From Novosphingobium profundi (lineage in GTDB: Bacteria > Pseudomonadota > Alphaproteobacteria > Sphingomonadales > Sphingomonadaceae), in the NCBI RefSeq assembly GCF_018491765.1, contig NZ_JABWCU010000001.1, positions 248,001 to 312,000 on the forward strand: 64,000 nucleotides of DNA, given 5' to 3'. This document shows positions 9,932 to 16,746 of this stretch, piece after piece. Every line of letters starts with the position of its first letter. Positions within the stretch are counted from its first letter, which is position 1. Under the pieces are notes generated by a model that was given only the letters and a program-made list of their open reading frames with translations, had not been told where the DNA came from and ran no database searches. The position numbers and the translations under genes are program-made.

Positions 9932-10642
9932 TTGAGCCGCCTGAAATTCGCGCTGACCGTGTTGCCGCTGGCGTTGCTTGCGGCCTGCAATTCCTCCAGC
10001 CCGCCAGCGGCCGAGCCGACGCAGGTTTCCGCCGACCTGCCGGCGGACATGCCGGTCATGGGCCGCGAACACGCGATCCTGGCCTTCGGGGATTCGCTCC
10101 TCGCGGGCTATGGCCTGAAGGACGGCGAGAGTTATCCCGCGCGGCTGGAACAGGCGCTGCGCGCGCGGGGCGTGAACGCGCGGATCGCCAATGCAGGCGT
10201 CTCCGGGGATACCACGGCGGCGGGGCTGCAGAGGCTCGATTTCACGCTTCAGAGCCAGTCCGAGAAGCCCGAACTGGCGATCATCAGCCTGGGCGGCAAC
10301 GACATGTTGCGCTCGCTCCCGCCGGAGGAAACGCGCCGCAATCTTTCCGCCATCGTCGAGCGGCTGAAGAAGGACGATATCCGCGTCCTGCTGCTGGGCA
10401 TGCTGGCCGCGCCCAACCTCGGCAAGGACTATGCCGCGCAATTCAATCCGATATACCCGCAGATCGCACAGGAACAGCACGTCGCCCTGGTGCCCTTTTT
10501 CCTCCAGCCGGTAATCGACAAGCCCGATCTGCTCCAGGGCGATCACGTGCATCCCACGGCGATCGGTGTCGACGCGATCGTCGCGGCGACCCTCGACGAC
10601 GTGGTGGCTGCGCTGCCGCCCGTCGCGCAAGCCGGCGGTTGA
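9932..10642 (+). CDS. SGNH/GDSL hydrolase, TesA-like arylesterase/thioesterase I, lipoprotein
   Basis: 236 aa from the TTG at 9932, which gives a clean lipoprotein signal (SRLKFALTVLPLALLAAC, Cys19 lipidated); longer in-frame starts lack a signal. Block I GDS (AFGDSLLAGYGL, nucleophile Ser about 55), block III GGND (SLGGNDMLRSLP) and block V DHVHP supply the SGNH catalytic residues. It is related to E. coli TesA, an esterase, thioesterase and lysophospholipase, but here it is probably membrane-anchored. It is divergent from the YbbA/YbbP-like transporter, the conserved tesA neighbourhood. Confidence 0.9.
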   Translation: MSRLKFALTVLPLALLAACNSSSPPAAEPTQVSADLPADMPVMGREHAILAFGDSLLAGYGLKDGESYPARLEQALRARGVNARIANAGVSGDTTAAGLQRLDFTLQSQSEKPELAIISLGGNDMLRSLPPEETRRNLSAIVERLKKDDIRVLLLGMLAAPNLGKDYAAQFNPIYPQIAQEQHVALVPFFLQPVIDKPDLLQGDHVHPTAIGVDAIVAATLDDVVAALPPVAQAGG

Positions 10643-10799
10643 AGATCACGCGAAAGCTCCCAAGTAGTCTTCGGGCAAGGGCGTGCTTGCAGCCGCGACC
10701 TTGCCCTCACGCCGGCGCGGGGCATTCCCGGTGTCGAACGAGCGATGCGCGCTGCCTTGGGTGCGCCGCATCCCAATGACGAATTCTGAAGGAACATCT

Positions 10800-11237
10800 A
10801 TGCAGATCGCAAAAAACGGGGACACCGTGCTCATCAACTTCGTGGTGCGTACCAGTGCGGGCCAGGTTGTCGGCAGCACCGAGGAACAGGGGCCCCAGAC
10901 GGTCGTCATCGGGGGGACGGAAATCTTTCCCCAGGTCGAGGCCGCGCTCATCGGCATGGAAGTGGGCGGCGAGCAGGATGTGATGGTGGCCGCAGCCGAT
11001 GCCTTCGGGCCGCGCCGCGAGGAAATGGTCGTGCAGATCCCGCGCGTGAACCTGCCGCCCGAGCCTGAACCGCAGGTCGGCATGGAACTGGGCGCGCGTC
11101 AGCAGGACGGCTCGACCGTAAATCTGGTGATCACGGAAATCGGCGAGGACGCGGTGACCGTGGACGGTAATCACCCGCTGGCGGGCGAGGACCTCCACTT
11201 CGGGCTCACGCTCGTCGAGATCAAGGACGCGGCCTGA
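10800..11237 (+). CDS. FKBP-type peptidyl-prolyl cis-trans isomerase, SlyD-like
   Basis: 145 aa from ATG 10800, preceded by GAAGGAAC. FKBP fold with an inserted flap (DAFGPRREEMVVQIPR) and the characteristic SlyD ending VTVDGNHPLAGEDLHF. It lacks the His-rich metal-binding tail of E. coli SlyD. The family catalyses prolyl isomerisation and acts as a cytosolic folding chaperone through the flap domain. It is a single gene ending at a strong hairpin. Confidence 0.9.
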   Translation: MQIAKNGDTVLINFVVRTSAGQVVGSTEEQGPQTVVIGGTEIFPQVEAALIGMEVGGEQDVMVAAADAFGPRREEMVVQIPRVNLPPEPEPQVGMELGARQQDGSTVNLVITEIGEDAVTVDGNHPLAGEDLHFGLTLVEIKDAA

Positions 11238-11247
11238 CTTTCGTTGT

Positions 11248-11284
11248 GACGCCGCCACGCCGATGAGATCGGCGTGGCGGCGTC
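11248..11284. terminator. Perfect 17-bp hairpin between the FKBP gene and recF
   Basis: GACGCCGCCACGCCGAT (11248-11264) and its exact complement (11268-11284) flank a 3-nt loop. It lies between convergent genes and overlaps the first two bases of the recF stop triplet (11283-11285). It probably terminates both transcripts. Confidence 0.85.
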
Positions 11285-12386
11285 ACGACCGGGCGACCGT
11301 GCCGTTCTCGACTCGCCAGACGGCGGCTTCCCCCAGGATCGGCGCAAAGGGCGCCGTCTCGGTGCCCGTCAGCCAGACTTGCGCCGCGCCCTGGCGCAGG
11401 CGATCGAACAGTGCCTCGCGCCGGACGGGATCGAGATGCGCGGCCACTTCGTCGAGCAGGAGCAGCCTTGGCCGGGTCTCGCCATTGCTTTCGAGCAGAT
11501 GCGAATGGGCGAGCACCAACGCGATCAGCATGGCCTTCTGCTCACCGGTCGAGCATTCGGCCGCGGCCTGGCCCTTGCTGGCCATGGTGACTTCGATCTC
11601 GTCGCGGTGGGGGCCGATCAGCGTGCGCTGCGCGGCGCGCTCGCGGGCACGCCCCTCGCGCAAGTCTGCGGCCAGCGGTTCGGCCTCGATCGGACCTCCT
11701 GGACGATAGGTGAGCCTGGGCCGCGCGAAAGGGCTGTCGGGAAGCGTGGCGAGGACGGCCTCGAGCCGTTCGATCAGTTCGCTGCGGGCCTGCGCGACGG
11801 CGCTGCCGGCTTCGGCAATCTGCAATTCGATGGCATCGAGCCACCAGGGATCGGGCGTGCGCGGGTCACAAAGCATGCGGTTGCGTTCCCGAAGTGCGTT
11901 CTCGAGCCGCGCACAGTGGCTCGCGTGCCCGGGCCGCAGAGCAAGGACGAGGCGATCGAGAAAGCGGCGCCGGCCGCCCGCGCTCTCGGTGAAGAGGCGA
12001 TCCATCGCCGGGGTCAGCCACCCGATCGAGAGCCATTCGGCGAGCGACGCAGCGCTCGCCTGCGCGCCGTTCACCTGCACCAGCCGGCGGGTAGGCCGAT
12101 CGGCCGAGGCCCCCGTGCCCAGGCGCACCGTACCCGCATCGCGGAACAGGAGGTCGGCGCTGACCGCAAAGCCCGCCCCTTCGTCCCGCCGCGTGCCATC
12201 GCGGGCGGGAATGTCGGTCAGCGCGGCGCGCCGCAGACCCCGCCCCGGAGCGAGCAGGCTGATCGCCTCGAGCACGTTGGTCTTGCCCGCGCCGTTCTCG
12301 CCGACCAGCAGGTTGAACTGCGCGGCTCCCTCGAGCACGGTCTCGCGGTGGTTGCGGAAGCGGGAAAGGAGCAGGCGGTCTAGCAT
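11283..12386 (-). CDS. recF: DNA replication and repair protein RecF
   Basis: 367 aa. Starts MLDRLLLSRFRNHRETVLEG, with Walker A GENGAGKTN at about residues 30-38. The family motif STGEQKAMLIALVLAHSHLL (ABC-like signature) and Walker B LLLLDEVAAHLD follow near residues 270-305. RecF is an SMC-like ATPase that loads RecA at ssDNA gaps with RecO and RecR. It stands alone here, not in the dnaA-dnaN-recF order of enterobacteria, as is common in alphaproteobacteria. Confidence 0.96.
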   Translation of the reverse strand: MLDRLLLSRFRNHRETVLEGAAQFNLLVGENGAGKTNVLEAISLLAPGRGLRRAALTDIPARDGTRRDEGAGFAVSADLLFRDAGTVRLGTGASADRPTRRLVQVNGAQASAASLAEWLSIGWLTPAMDRLFTESAGGRRRFLDRLVLALRPGHASHCARLENALRERNRMLCDPRTPDPWWLDAIELQIAEAGSAVAQARSELIERLEAVLATLPDSPFARPRLTYRPGGPIEAEPLAADLREGRARERAAQRTLIGPHRDEIEVTMASKGQAAAECSTGEQKAMLIALVLAHSHLLESNGETRPRLLLLDEVAAHLDPVRREALFDRLRQGAAQVWLTGTETAPFAPILGEAAVWRVENGTVARS

Positions 12387-12433
12387 CGAAGCCGCGGCCT
12401 AGCCGCTGATGGGGCCTCTTGCCAAGTCGCGGG

Positions 12434-13240
12434 TCAGACGGCCTCGGTCTTGGCGAAGGGCGAGAAGTCGAGGTTGTCGTCGAAGACGTCGACGCCCTCG
12501 CGCCGCTTGAGCCAGTTGACGACGAGGTAGGTGAGGGGGGTTAGGACCACTTCCCACAGCACCTTGAGCGCCCAGTTGGTGAGCATCACGGTCAGGATCG
12601 ACTGCCCGGTCCAGACGCCGAGGAAGGCGACCGGATAGAAGATCGCGCTGTCCATGGCCTGTCCGAACACGGTCGATCCGATGGTGCGCGTCCACAGGTG
12701 GCGACCCTTGGTCCACACCTTCATTTTGGCCATGACGTAGGAATTGACGAATTCGCCGGCCCAGAAGGCGATCACCGAGGCGGCGACGATGCGCCAGGTG
12801 CTGCCGAAGACCGAGACATAGGTAGCCTGGCAGATGGTGCCGGCATTGCTGCGCGCGACGGCGTCGGCCAGCAGGGGATCGGCGCTCGCCGAACAACCCC
12901 AGTCGGCCGATTGCGGCATGGCGACGACGACGAAGCTCATGAACGCCATGAAGATGAGCGCGAAGAAGCCGACCCACACGCAGCGCCGCGCGTTGGCATA
13001 GCCGTAGACCTCGGTCAGTACGTCGCCCAGGACGTAACTTACCGGAAAGAAAAGGATTCCGGCCCCGAAGGTCCATCCTCCAACGGTCGAGAGCTTGGCC
13101 GCCCCGATAAGGTTGGACAACAGCAGGATCGCGACGAACGCCGCCATGGCATAGTCGAAATAGCGAAAGTGGCGCCGGGCGCCGGTTTGGCCATCGATGC
13201 GGGAGAGGGAAGGGGAAGCGTGGTGCGGCGGCTGTTCCAT
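12434..13240 (-). CDS. yhhQ: Queuosine precursor transporter, YhhQ/VUT family
   Basis: 268 aa membrane protein with about six hydrophobic helices. Family landmarks are ILLLSNLIGAAK, FPVSYVLGDVLTEVYGYANA, AFWAGEFVNSYVMAKMKV and the C-terminal KVLWEVVLTPLTYLVVNWLK. YhhQ-type proteins import preQ0/preQ1 for queuosine tRNA modification. An insert of about 30 residues with cysteines (DWGCSASADPLLADAVARSN) between helices resembles other alphaproteobacterial members. It is the last chromosomal protein gene before the tRNA integration site. Confidence 0.9.
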   Translation of the reverse strand: MEQPPHHASPSLSRIDGQTGARRHFRYFDYAMAAFVAILLLSNLIGAAKLSTVGGWTFGAGILFFPVSYVLGDVLTEVYGYANARRCVWVGFFALIFMAFMSFVVVAMPQSADWGCSASADPLLADAVARSNAGTICQATYVSVFGSTWRIVAASVIAFWAGEFVNSYVMAKMKVWTKGRHLWTRTIGSTVFGQAMDSAIFYPVAFLGVWTGQSILTVMLTNWALKVLWEVVLTPLTYLVVNWLKRREGVDVFDDNLDFSPFAKTEAV

Positions 13241-13340
13241 GGCGCTTTGCCTAACCTGCCTTGCAGTCCAAACAAAGCGTTGATTGCATCCACCAAGCGG
13301 TTTGCGCGGAAGACGAAGCGCGCTATGAGCGCCGAGGTGC
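13241..13340 (+). promoter_or_regulatory. Leader and promoter region of the original tRNA-Arg gene
   Basis: 100 bp between the yhhQ start and the tRNA. TTGCGC near 13312 and GCTATG near 13322 are possible elements of the original tRNA promoter. The tRNA it once drove is now cut off after the anticodon loop by element 1, so this promoter would transcribe a tRNA 5' half and then phage DNA. Confidence 0.35.
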
Positions 13341-13380
13341 GCGCCCGTAGCTCAGCTGGATAGAGCACGAGCCTTCTAAG
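13337..13380 (+). repeat. Left attachment repeat of element 1 (attL core)
   Basis: 44 bp identical to 54586-54629. It comprises four leader bases plus tRNA-Arg positions 1 to the first base of the 3' anticodon stem. Identity to the right copy stops abruptly after CTTCTAAG, placing strand exchange at or near the anticodon loop. Confidence 0.9.
13341..13380 (+). tRNA. tRNA-Arg(UCU), 5' half only
   Basis: Acceptor strand GCGCCCG, D-arm GCTC-AGCTGGATA-GAGC, anticodon stem CGAGC and loop CTTCTAA (anticodon TCT) are all present. The sequence then changes to phage DNA, so the 3' half (anticodon stem, T-arm, acceptor 3' strand) is missing. It is not a functional tRNA. The gene was split by tandem integration. 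Confidence 0.9.
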
Positions 13381-13419
13381 GTTAAATAATAACGGGTTTC
13401 TGCGGTTTTTCCGGCGTAA

Positions 13420-13463
13420 ATCGTTCCAACATTGCCCCTATTTGGGAGATTTGTTGGAACGAT
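13420..13463. repeat. Dyad just inside the left end of element 1
   Basis: ATCGTTCCAACA (13420-13431) and its perfect complement (13452-13463) flank a 20-nt spacer that contains the stop codon of the 86-aa gene. There is no T-run. A TTCCAACA/TGTTGGAA dyad occurs at a similar distance inside the right end. It could be an integrase arm site or a transcript-ending hairpin. Confidence 0.6.
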
Positions 13464-13698
13464 CTACAGGCCACTCGTCCACGCCTAGAACTTCGGCGTC
13501 CTTTCCTCCTTGGAATTCAGCGGGGTCTATTCTTTTTCCATCCTTGGCGATGGCAATACCGTGGGTTCTCAGATCGGCAAAGGCTTGTTCCAGATCTGTC
13601 TCTGTCGGGCTCTCAAGCTTATCGAGGAACTTCAAGGCTTGGGCATGCATGCGGCCCTGGCGAAGCCCTCCGATCTTAATCCAAATGTGATCCGTCAT
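13438..13698 (-). CDS. Hypothetical protein between integrase and attL (86 aa)
   Basis: No family recognised. A soluble 86-aa protein starting MTDHIWIKIGGLRQGRMHAQ, with a central acidic/helical segment (SPTETDLEQAFADLRTHGI). Its ATG overlaps the integrase stop by four bases (ATGA), which argues it is a real gene translated after the integrase. Its position between the integrase and the attachment site is where temperate phages often carry accessory genes. Base composition is less GC-rich than the integrase. Confidence 0.6.
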   Translation of the reverse strand: MTDHIWIKIGGLRQGRMHAQALKFLDKLESPTETDLEQAFADLRTHGIAIAKDGKRIDPAEFQGGKDAEVLGVDEWPVDRSNKSPK

Positions 13699-14987
13699 GC
13701 GCTCTTAGCCTTCTTCTCGTTGCGCTTGGCTTCGCGGACGCTGGCCAGGGCGATCGCGCGGGCGGCGCGGCCGGTGGTGCGGGGCATGTAGACCCTCAGG
13801 ATCCGCTGGGTCTCATCGATATCGTGGCCCGTGACGCCGGCGATCAGGTGGGCATCCATGCCCAGCTCGCCCAGGTAGACCACGCAGGTGCGGCGCAGGT
13901 CCGAGAAGTGGAGGCGGGCGAGCTCGGTCGCGAGTTCCGTTTCGCCATCGAAGATTGCGGCCTGGATCGCTTCATCGCGGATATCGGCGAAGTCATGCTG
14001 GAAGCGCTTCTGGCCATTGGGGCCGTGGAACACGGCGGCTTTGCCGTCATTGCCCCGGGTATCATCGAGAAGGATCGTGGCGGCGCCACCAGCCTGGGCC
14101 ACGCGAATGTTGTCTTCGATCGCCCAGCGCACGTTGCCGACCACGGGAACCTCCACCCAGGCGTTGGTCTTCTTCTGGCGCACGCGGATGCCCATGGGGA
14201 TCCCGTTGGGGGCCATGGCCGCGAGGGTCGCGAAGTCTTCTGGCTGCATCTTGTGTTCGGGGATGGCAACATACTGGCGCTGGGAGAGCGCCAGGTAATC
14301 CTGTTCGCGCTGACCAGTGGCAAAGCCCAGCATGATCGCCAGGGCCATGCTGGGGCGGCCGCATTCGTAGGCGGCAAGGATCATGGCTTCGCGCGCCGGC
14401 GCTGACCAGACGACATCACGCGGGGCAGGCGCATCGAGGCCGAACTTTTCGAACGGGTTGCGCTCCACCATTTCGTTGTCGAGCGCAAACTTGAACAGAG
14501 TGCGCCCCATCTTGAGCGTCTGGTGCGCGGCATGATGGCCGATGCCGCCCTGATCCTCGGGCCCCATCATGATATCGCGCAGGCGCAAGACCCGCTGGCG
14601 CGTGATGAAGGCGAGGGGGTGCTTTCCTGCCCAGGCCTCGAGCCGGCGGAGGCTGGTATTGTAGGTGCCGGCGGTGCTCTGCGCGATCACGCGCTTGCCG
14701 CCTTCGACCTTGTCGAGCCGATCGCGGCGGTAGCGGGCGATCAGGGCTGAGAGGGTTCCTGCCTGCGCGCGCTTCTGGATATGCTCGAGCGTACCTTCGC
14801 CCGCCTTCCAGCGCTTGACTTCAGCGTTGCGCAAGTTGGCGGCCTGGATCGCCAGCGCCTGGTCCTTGCCCAGCGAGAGCGGGCGCCAGCCTGCTTCCTT
14901 CAGGGTCTTGCTGGGTTGCCAGTACCAGCTGGTGATGCCGGCCTTGTTGGTCTTGGGCACGAGGCAGGGGATGCGGATCTGGGCCAT
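13695..14987 (-). CDS. int: Tyrosine recombinase/integrase of element 1
   Basis: 430 aa from ATG 14987; the longer in-frame extension upstream overlaps the neighbouring gene and is not credible. N-terminal arm-binding region MAQIRIPCLVPKTNKAG, SAM-like core-binding domain around residues 80-180, and a catalytic domain with the first Arg in FATGQREQDYLAL, box II FSDLRRT, GVTGHD and the nucleophile Tyr in RVYMPRTT. The usual His of box II (HxxR) reads Ser here. It should integrate and excise element 1 at the tRNA-Arg anticodon loop. It lies 315 bp from the left repeat. Confidence 0.92.
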   Translation of the reverse strand: MAQIRIPCLVPKTNKAGITSWYWQPSKTLKEAGWRPLSLGKDQALAIQAANLRNAEVKRWKAGEGTLEHIQKRAQAGTLSALIARYRRDRLDKVEGGKRVIAQSTAGTYNTSLRRLEAWAGKHPLAFITRQRVLRLRDIMMGPEDQGGIGHHAAHQTLKMGRTLFKFALDNEMVERNPFEKFGLDAPAPRDVVWSAPAREAMILAAYECGRPSMALAIMLGFATGQREQDYLALSQRQYVAIPEHKMQPEDFATLAAMAPNGIPMGIRVRQKKTNAWVEVPVVGNVRWAIEDNIRVAQAGGAATILLDDTRGNDGKAAVFHGPNGQKRFQHDFADIRDEAIQAAIFDGETELATELARLHFSDLRRTCVVYLGELGMDAHLIAGVTGHDIDETQRILRVYMPRTTGRAARAIALASVREAKRNEKKAKSA

Positions 14988-14989
14988 GG

Positions 14990-15532
14990 TTAGACTGCCT
15001 CCTCGAGGAGGAAGCCCTTCCGGTGGTCGACCATGTCGTCTTCCACGATTTCGTAAGGGAGGCCGAGCACTGACCGGTTCGTTACCTTGACGCTTTGCAC
15101 TTGCGCCGCCTCCGCACAAAGTCTTGCCCAGAATGAACGGCCGATCTTCCAGCGCGCGCCCTCCCAATGAGCCTCCATCTTCTGGAAGTGATCGATCTGC
15201 ATCAGTCGGATGAGGCTGGCTTCTTCTTTGGGTATGTGGTCGCGGCGCCAGTTGTGGTCCTTGCCCTTGGCCTGATCGGCCGTGAGATTGCCGCTGAAGT
15301 CGGGGGAGAGCTTGCGTTCCAGGTTGCGGCAGGCGCTCGCGTGCTGGAGCAGGGCGCTGGAGATGTCCTTGAGCCAGCCATCGTGCAAGTTGCGTTCGCC
15401 CGAGCACAGGGCGCGGATGGTGCGTTCGTTGCAGCCGAGCGTGCGCGCCGCAGGGCGCTGGCCGCCGAGGAGCTGGACGGCTTCGTTCCAGTAGGTGAGC
15501 TGGGTGGAGGGATCTTGGGCGGCCATGGCCAT
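14990..15532 (-). CDS. HTH-containing phage regulator (hypothetical)
   Basis: 180 aa from ATG 15532 (MAMAAQDPSTQLTYWNEAVQ). Residues about 15-45 (LLGGQRPAARTLGCNERTIR) look like a helix-turn-helix. The C-terminal half is charged and aromatic, with no family I know. The stop lies 2 bp before the integrase start, so the two are co-transcribed. A role in controlling or directing excision is an inference from position only. Confidence 0.65.
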   Translation of the reverse strand: MAMAAQDPSTQLTYWNEAVQLLGGQRPAARTLGCNERTIRALCSGERNLHDGWLKDISSALLQHASACRNLERKLSPDFSGNLTADQAKGKDHNWRRDHIPKEEASLIRLMQIDHFQKMEAHWEGARWKIGRSFWARLCAEAAQVQSVKVTNRSVLGLPYEIVEDDMVDHRKGFLLEEAV

Positions 15533-15632
15533 GGGTCCTTTCAGGTGACCGATCGCGCGGCCGGATGCCGACGCGGGAATGTGGGGCGAGAGGTTGCTCC
15601 CGCCCCTGGTGATTGTCAAACTAGGAAAGTCA

Positions 15633-15857
15633 TTATGCGTTGTACCGGACTTTTTCGACAACGGCAGTGATGGCATCGAGGTTAATCATGATCGGGTCTT
15701 CGTTTTTGAGCTCCCCGATAATGAGTCCAGGGTATTCAGGGTGCTGCGTGGCCTTTGTCAGTGGGATCATTTGTCCGTCAAAGTAGACCAGTGCAATGTT
15801 TTCACGTTCGCAAATCTCGACGATATTTTCAGCGAGCAATTCTTTCTTCGTTGACAT
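15633..15857 (-). CDS. Hypothetical small protein (74 aa), low GC
   Basis: A well-formed 74-aa protein (MSTKKELLAENIVEICEREN ...) with GGAGA about 8 nt before ATG 15857. It has two beta-rich stretches (NIALVYFDGQMIPLTK and PGLIIGELKNEDPIMINLDA), suggesting a small mixed alpha/beta domain. GC is clearly below that of neighbouring genes, hinting at separate acquisition. No family recognised. It lies between the integrase module and the early operon terminator. Confidence 0.55.
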   Translation of the reverse strand: MSTKKELLAENIVEICERENIALVYFDGQMIPLTKATQHPEYPGLIIGELKNEDPIMINLDAITAVVEKVRYNA

Positions 15858-16004
15858 CGTGTTCTCCAGCCATTGGTCGACATGAATAGGTAAATTTTGC
15901 TGGCTTGGCGATAGGGGTTAAAGCATTAGATGCCCGCATCCATCGATCACATTTGGAGCTGCGACTTGAGTTGGATTTATTTCGTTGGCATCGCATTCTA
16001 GGGC

Positions 16005-16259
16005 ATGCTTTTCAGCTACGTGGCTGCCCATGAAAGTGGACGGTTCGGATGGGTCGCTTTGGGCATCCTGATCGGAATTGCAATTCTGATCGGAAGCGGT
16101 GCCTATCCTTCGATCTGGCACCGGGGGCATGGATTTTTTACCCCAAATCGTGTGGTCTCAACGTTGCTCTATATGATCCTATTCGGAGGTTCCGCAGCGT
16201 GGGGTGAGTGGCGGCGTGTTCGCGAGCTTGCCGAATATCTGGCGCAGCGGAGGGGATAG
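16005..16259 (+). CDS. Small two-helix membrane protein (84 aa), possible moron
   Basis: Reads against all neighbours. Two hydrophobic segments are visible: GWVALGILIGIAILIGSGAY (about residues 16-35) and VVSTLLYMILFGGSAAWGEW (about 51-70), followed by a basic C-terminus. The stop codon is one base before a perfect hairpin, which supports a real plus-strand transcript. The ribosome-binding site is weak. An opposite-strand, lower-GC membrane gene inside a phage early region fits a lysogenic-conversion or superinfection-exclusion gene, but nothing in the sequence proves this. Confidence 0.5.
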   Translation: MLFSYVAAHESGRFGWVALGILIGIAILIGSGAYPSIWHRGHGFFTPNRVVSTLLYMILFGGSAAWGEWRRVRELAEYLAQRRG

Positions 16260-16260
16260 T

Positions 16261-16288
16261 CTCGGGTGACAGTTGCTTGCCACCCGAG
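16261..16288. terminator. Hairpin ending the leftward early operon and the small membrane gene
   Basis: CTCGGGTG (16261-16268) pairs with CACCCGAG (16281-16288) around a 12-nt loop. It separates the 84-aa plus-strand gene from the last gene of the leftward operon, so it can serve both. Confidence 0.65.
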
Positions 16289-16300
16289 GAAGCTATCATT

Positions 16301-16510
16301 CTAGAGCGGGACGCCGGTTGCGCGCGAGACGCGTAAGGTGAGGATCTGCAAGTAGGCCGTCATCGCGCCGCACTGGGCGCTGAGCAGCGTCTGTTCTTCT
16401 TCCGGAAGGAGTGGGTAGATCTGCCCGGCGAGGAACGCGCCAAGTTTTTCGATACGGCCTGAGAGCTGATCGGCCTCCTCGATCATGCGCTCAATGTGAG
16501 GGGCGCTCAC
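16301..16510 (-). CDS. Phage protein of the crAss001_48-related type (69 aa)
   Basis: 69 aa, helical, with the pattern seen in many small phage proteins: an N-terminal IERMIEEADQLSGRIEKLGA, then LLPEEEQTLLSAQCGAMTAY and a final ILTLRVSRAT. I recognise this as the crAss001_48-related family, whose function is unknown. It is the last gene of the leftward operon and overlaps the next gene upstream by 4 bp. Confidence 0.6.
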   Translation of the reverse strand: MSAPHIERMIEEADQLSGRIEKLGAFLAGQIYPLLPEEEQTLLSAQCGAMTAYLQILTLRVSRATGVPL

Positions 16511-16746
16511 TGAACGTTCGCCCGCACGGCCGCATCCTTCGCCTCGAGCAGCTTGCGCAGGGCCACGGTGCGTTCGGGGTTACGGGGCAGCGTGGTGACG
16601 ATGTGCGCGGCCAGGTCGCAGAACGGCTTGCTTGCGGCCTGCAGCTTTTCGGGCAGGTGGCTGTAGTGGAAGTAGCGCAGGATATGGTCCTGGCTCAGTT
16701 CCAGATCACTGAATTCCTGCGGTGCGGGGTGGATCTGGTCGGTCAT
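16507..16746 (-). CDS. Small helical phage protein resembling the Acb2/Tad1 hairpin family (tentative)
   Basis: 79 aa. The core ILRYFHYSHLPEKLQAASKP...ERTVALRKLLEAKDAAVRA has the spacing of a helical hairpin: F/Y-x-H-L-P near the start, a middle helix ending LAAHIVTTLP, and a C-terminal helix xERTxALxKLLEAKDAAVRA. Acb2/Tad1-type cyclic-nucleotide sponges have a comparable layout (HxP ... P..RS.A..KLREA..WAN). Similar proteins are common in actinobacteriophages without annotation. Its direct neighbour encodes a Tad2-type protein, which raises the odds of an anti-defence role. The assignment is pattern-based and not certain. Confidence 0.5.
   Translation of the reverse strand: MTDQIHPAPQEFSDLELSQDHILRYFHYSHLPEKLQAASKPFCDLAAHIVTTLPRNPERTVALRKLLEAKDAAVRANVQ

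Noticed and set aside
13341..13380. Complete tRNA-Arg at either repeat
   Set aside because: Both copies stop just after the anticodon loop and the following bases cannot form the 3' anticodon stem, T-arm or acceptor strand.
15918..16130. 70-aa minus-strand frame opposite the two-helix membrane gene
   Set aside because: No ribosome-binding site and no fold-like pattern; the plus-strand frame has two clean membrane helices and a terminator.
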